DNA of 9,372 bases from Thalassolituus sp. (lineage in GTDB: Bacteria > Pseudomonadota > Gammaproteobacteria > Pseudomonadales > Oceanobacteraceae), in the NCBI GenBank assembly GCA_029212275.1, contig JARGOI010000071.1, forward strand, positions 1 to 9,372, written 5' to 3'. Below, piece by piece: positions 7,199-9,372 of the stretch. Below the pieces are notes generated by a model. It ran no database searches, was not told where the DNA came from, and saw only the letters and a list, made by a program, of their open reading frames with translations. The translations under genes were made by a program, and so were the position numbers. Each line of letters opens with the position of its first letter. The first letter of the stretch is position 1.

Positions 7199-7218
7199 AA
7201 ACTCTATGTAAACTCTAT
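7199..7218. repeat. Tandem 9-base direct repeat, 11-base period, after hflX
   Basis: AAACTCTAT occurs at 7199-7207 and again at 7210-7218, one helical turn apart. Such spacing is typical of OmpR/PhoB-family response-regulator sites, but the motif itself is not one I recognise. Confidence 0.3.
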
Positions 7219-7237
7219 TCTATCCTCGACGTTTTGA

Positions 7238-8548
7238 TCAAAGCCAATGATCAGGTACTTGGTGAATAAAGCGTTGCTCTGCGACTCCAGCTTTTGATAA
7301 CACACGACGAAAATCATGCAATTGCAAACGCAGGTCTAATAATGAGTCGCCATTATCGGTAAATTCTTCCGATCTTACTGCCCCTGCTTCGTAAAGAATT
7401 GAACGCAGACGAGAATCTTTCGCAGATAAAGTAATCTGCTGTTCGAACATTTCTTCACTCAGCAGTTCCGCAATCGCTTGTTTGAGCAAATCAAACCCAG
7501 ATTCGTCCCGAGCCGATAGCCAAACTGCTTTGGGTTTCCCTTCCTCATCGCGATCTAAGCGTGCGACCCCTTGGGATAATAGATCAATCTTATTATAAAC
7601 ACGTAATTGCGGCCCCTGCATGGCACCGATTTCTTCCAACACCAATTCTACTTGTTTAATATTGTCGTCGCGTTCGAGTGAGGCAGCGTCAATAACGTGC
7701 AAGAGTAGTTGAGCTTCGGCAGCTTCTTGCAGTGTCGCACGAAACGCTTCGACTAGTTTATGCGGCAAATGACGAATAAAACCTACGGTGTCCGCCAACA
7801 CAACTTCGCCAATATCATCCACATTGAGACGGCGCAAGGTCGGATCAAGCGTTGCGAACAATTGATCCGCGGCAAACACAGTAGCCTCGGTTAGCGCATT
7901 AAAAAGTGTCGACTTACCAGCGTTGGTGTAACCCACAATGGTCACAGTCGAGACGTCGGAGCGTTGACGAGAACGACGACTCTGATCTCGTTGAGCGCGC
8001 ACTTTTTCTAGCCGTGCGTTGATGGTACTAACGCGTACACGCAATAGACGACGGTCGGTCTCGAGCTGAGTTTCACCCGGCCCGCGCATACCAATACCGC
8101 CTTTTTGACGTTCTAAGTGAGTCCAACCACGGATCAGTCGAGTCGATTGAAACTGCAATTGCGCAAGTTCAACTTGCAACTTACCTTCGTGAGTACGCGC
8201 TCGCTGCGCAAAGATATCAAGGATCAAACCGGTTCTATCGAGAACACGACATTGCAGAATTCGCTCTACGTTACGTTCTTGACTGGGACTAAGAGAGTGA
8301 TTAAAAATCACCAACTCAGCTTTATGCAAGCGCACTAAGTCGGCAACTTCTTCGACCTTACCTTTACCAACAAACGTTTTTACGTCGGGTGTGGGACGCT
8401 TAGTGGTGACCAAACCGACTGGATCGGCACCTGCAGAAATAACCAATTCGCGAAATTCGTTTAAATCTTCGCGATTATGTCCTTCCGGAAAATCAACATG
8501 TACAAGAACAGCGATTTCACCACCGCTGTCTGGGCGTTCAAAGAACAA
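7238..8548 (-). CDS. hflX: HflX, ribosome-associated GTPase
   Basis: GTPase that binds the 50S subunit and splits stalled or hibernating 70S ribosomes, notably under heat stress. The 436 residues are of normal length. The N-terminal HflX domain is at about 10-110, followed by the basic linker and coiled coil with GGIGMRGPGETQLETDRR at 150-167. The G domain carries G1 GYTNAGKST at 206-214, G2 T233 in FATLDPT, G3 DTVG at 253-256, G4 NKID at 319-322 and G5 SAR at 345-347. The C-terminal domain runs from about 370. The start is TTG (8546-8548). It gives MFFERPDSGG, matching pseudomonad HflX starts; there is no ATG or GTG close upstream in frame, the next Met is residue 154, and GAAGAG sits eight nt ahead inside the hfq end. 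Only 5 nt separate it from hfq, so co-transcription and reinitiation are likely. Confidence 0.97.
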   Translation of the reverse strand: MFFERPDSGGEIAVLVHVDFPEGHNREDLNEFRELVISAGADPVGLVTTKRPTPDVKTFVGKGKVEEVADLVRLHKAELVIFNHSLSPSQERNVERILQCRVLDRTGLILDIFAQRARTHEGKLQVELAQLQFQSTRLIRGWTHLERQKGGIGMRGPGETQLETDRRLLRVRVSTINARLEKVRAQRDQSRRSRQRSDVSTVTIVGYTNAGKSTLFNALTEATVFAADQLFATLDPTLRRLNVDDIGEVVLADTVGFIRHLPHKLVEAFRATLQEAAEAQLLLHVIDAASLERDDNIKQVELVLEEIGAMQGPQLRVYNKIDLLSQGVARLDRDEEGKPKAVWLSARDESGFDLLKQAIAELLSEEMFEQQITLSAKDSRLRSILYEAGAVRSEEFTDNGDSLLDLRLQLHDFRRVLSKAGVAEQRFIHQVPDHWL

Positions 8549-8553
8549 TGATT

Positions 8554-8796
8554 TTACTCTTCGTCGGCAGTCTCGTCAGCAGCAGGAATACGAACGTTGC
8601 GCGACGGTACCACGGTAGATATTGCGTGTTTGTATACCATTTGCGACACGGTATTCTTAAGCAGAATAACGAACTGATCAAAGGATTCGATTTGGCCTTG
8701 CAACTTAATGCCGTTGACCAAAAAAATAGATACCGGTATGCGCTCTTTGCGCAACTGGTTTAAGTAAGGGTCTTGTAGTGAGTGCCCTTTTGACAT
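8554..8796 (-). CDS. hfq: Hfq, Sm-like RNA chaperone
   Basis: Hexameric ring protein that pairs small RNAs with mRNAs. With the start chosen here it has 80 residues: MSKGHSLQDP, then the Sm core to about residue 66. Proximal-face residues Q8, D9, F42, Y55, K56, H57 and rim residues R16, K17, R19 are present. Residue 25, Tyr in E. coli and Pseudomonas, is Phe here. The tail is short and acidic (IPAADETADEE), as in pseudomonads (about 82) rather than E. coli (102). The frame is open up to a GTG at 8826, but the ATG at 8796 is preferred: it matches the conserved N-terminus and has GGAG six nt upstream, whereas the extra ten residues (MDDKDHMEKN) match no Hfq I know. It sits between miaA and hflX, as in the classical superoperon. 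Confidence 0.97.
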   Translation of the reverse strand: MSKGHSLQDPYLNQLRKERIPVSIFLVNGIKLQGQIESFDQFVILLKNTVSQMVYKHAISTVVPSRNVRIPAADETADEE

Positions 8797-8946
8797 GTTC
8801 TTCTCCATATGGTCTTTGTCATCCACAATTAAATGACTAAATAATAAGGGCGTCGGTCACGTTTGCGCCTAATGCCATTTACAACTTTTCAACGGGTGTA
8901 AACGCGGACCATGTCTCTGACTAATAAACAGCGACTTAGTTCATGC
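8797..8946 (-). promoter_or_regulatory. miaA-hfq intergenic region with the hfq ribosome site
   Basis: This 150-bp gap holds the hfq Shine-Dalgarno GGAG (immediately after CATAT, six nt before the ATG). I see no terminator after miaA, so transcription should run on into hfq. hfq promoters are known in this region in other gammaproteobacteria. Here CATTTAATTG and TTATTATTT are AT-rich candidates, but no pair with a good -35 was found. Confidence 0.35.
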
Positions 8947-9372
8947 TTACAATATGGCGCTGGTAGCCAATATTTTCAAGGTGTGCGCAAATAAATTTGG
9001 ATCTTCACTGTTAAGCCAATGCACATCCGGCCAGCTACGCAACCAAGTAATTTGACGCTTAGCCAATTGCCGTGTGGCAATAATACCGCGCTCTACCATT
9101 TCTTCGTAAGAATATTTACCAATTAAATACTCCCAAACCTGACGATAGCCAACACAGCGCATGGAAGGCAGCATTATCGACAGGTCTCCACGCTCATACA
9201 AGGCACGAACCTCGTCAACTAGACCTTGGTCGATCATTTGCTGAAAGCGCACTGCAATTCGCTGATGGAGTAAGGCTCGATCTTCGGGACAGACCGCCAA
9301 ACTGACAACATTATAAGGCAATGCTTGGGCTTCTTGTTCGGCCCAATGTTGCGACAAGGTTTTACCCGAAAC
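8947..9372 (-). CDS. miaA: tRNA dimethylallyltransferase MiaA, C-terminal part (5' end off the window)
   Basis: MiaA transfers dimethylallyl from DMAPP to N6 of A37 in tRNAs reading UNN codons; MiaB then builds ms2i6A on it. The frame stays open to the right edge, giving 141 residues, the second half of a protein of about 310. The first visible residues VSGKTLSQHW belong to the conserved mid-protein (S/T)GK(T/P)xS stretch, not to the P-loop, which lies off the window. The TTG at 9355-9357 is internal and not a start. Conserved C-terminal blocks are DQGLVDEVRALY, LPSMRCVGYRQVWEYL and ERGIIATRQLAKRQITWLRSW. The stop is TAA. Being upstream of hfq supports the call; mutL would be expected further upstream. 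Confidence 0.96.
   Translation of the reverse strand, partial: VSGKTLSQHWAEQEAQALPYNVVSLAVCPEDRALLHQRIAVRFQQMIDQGLVDEVRALYERGDLSIMLPSMRCVGYRQVWEYLIGKYSYEEMVERGIIATRQLAKRQITWLRSWPDVHWLNSEDPNLFAHTLKILATSAIL

Noticed and set aside
8840..8880. GGCA...GCA sequence upstream of hfq resembling a sigma54 promoter
   Set aside because: The GG and GC elements are not separated by the required ten bases.
9355..9357. TTG as a possible start of the right-edge gene
   Set aside because: The frame remains open upstream with MiaA-like residues (VSGKT), so the gene is simply cut by the window and this codon is an internal Leu.
9361..9372. SGKT resembling a Walker A P-loop at the right edge
   Set aside because: It is the mid-protein conserved motif of MiaA; the true P-loop GxTxxGKT lies near the N-terminus, outside the window.

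Overview
The window is a conserved chromosomal stretch from a gammaproteobacterium, most likely of the Pseudomonas/Oceanospirillales side of the class. The main evidence is the minus-strand gene order miaA-hfq-hflX-hflK-hflC-hisZ-purA, which is the pseudomonad arrangement; enteric bacteria lack hisZ. The proteins also resemble pseudomonad versions: HflX starts MFFER, Hfq is short (80 residues) and starts MSKGHSLQDPYL, and HisZ starts with RWLLPDGI. Base composition is moderate, near half GC by eye. Genus cannot be fixed from the sequence alone.

Layout, right to left in the direction of transcription. The 3' part of miaA (tRNA A37 dimethylallyltransferase) enters from the right edge. After 150 bp comes hfq (RNA chaperone), then hflX (ribosome-splitting GTPase) only 5 nt later, starting on TTG. 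A 217-bp gap rich in short repeats separates hflX from hflK and hflC, which overlap by one base (TAATG). A strong intrinsic terminator closes hflKC. hisZ and purA follow as a separate two-gene unit with its own intrinsic terminator. Beyond it a lone hotdog-fold acyl-CoA thioesterase gene is read leftwards. It converges on a plus-strand gene, cut by the left edge, that encodes a GNAT acetyltransferase domain fused to a nitrilase-family hydrolase. A hairpin terminator lies between these two.

How the genes work together. MiaA, Hfq and HflX act on tRNA modification, small-RNA regulation and ribosome rescue or recycling, and are classically transcribed as one superoperon. HflK and HflC form the membrane SPFH complex that encloses and modulates the FtsH protease. 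HisZ is the regulatory subunit of the first histidine enzyme and PurA makes adenylosuccinate for AMP; histidine biosynthesis consumes ATP and PRPP and returns AICAR to the purine pathway, so pairing them is sensible. The two left-hand genes are not part of this block and have no assigned substrate.

I see no mobile element, CRISPR array, tRNA, rRNA or clear foreign gene, and no convincing undescribed multigene system. The most useful second-look items are the repeat-rich hflX-hflK gap, the palindrome upstream of hisZ, the terminator that uncouples hflKC from hisZ-purA, the TTG start of hflX, residue F25 in Hfq, and the GNAT-nitrilase fusion of unknown substrate.
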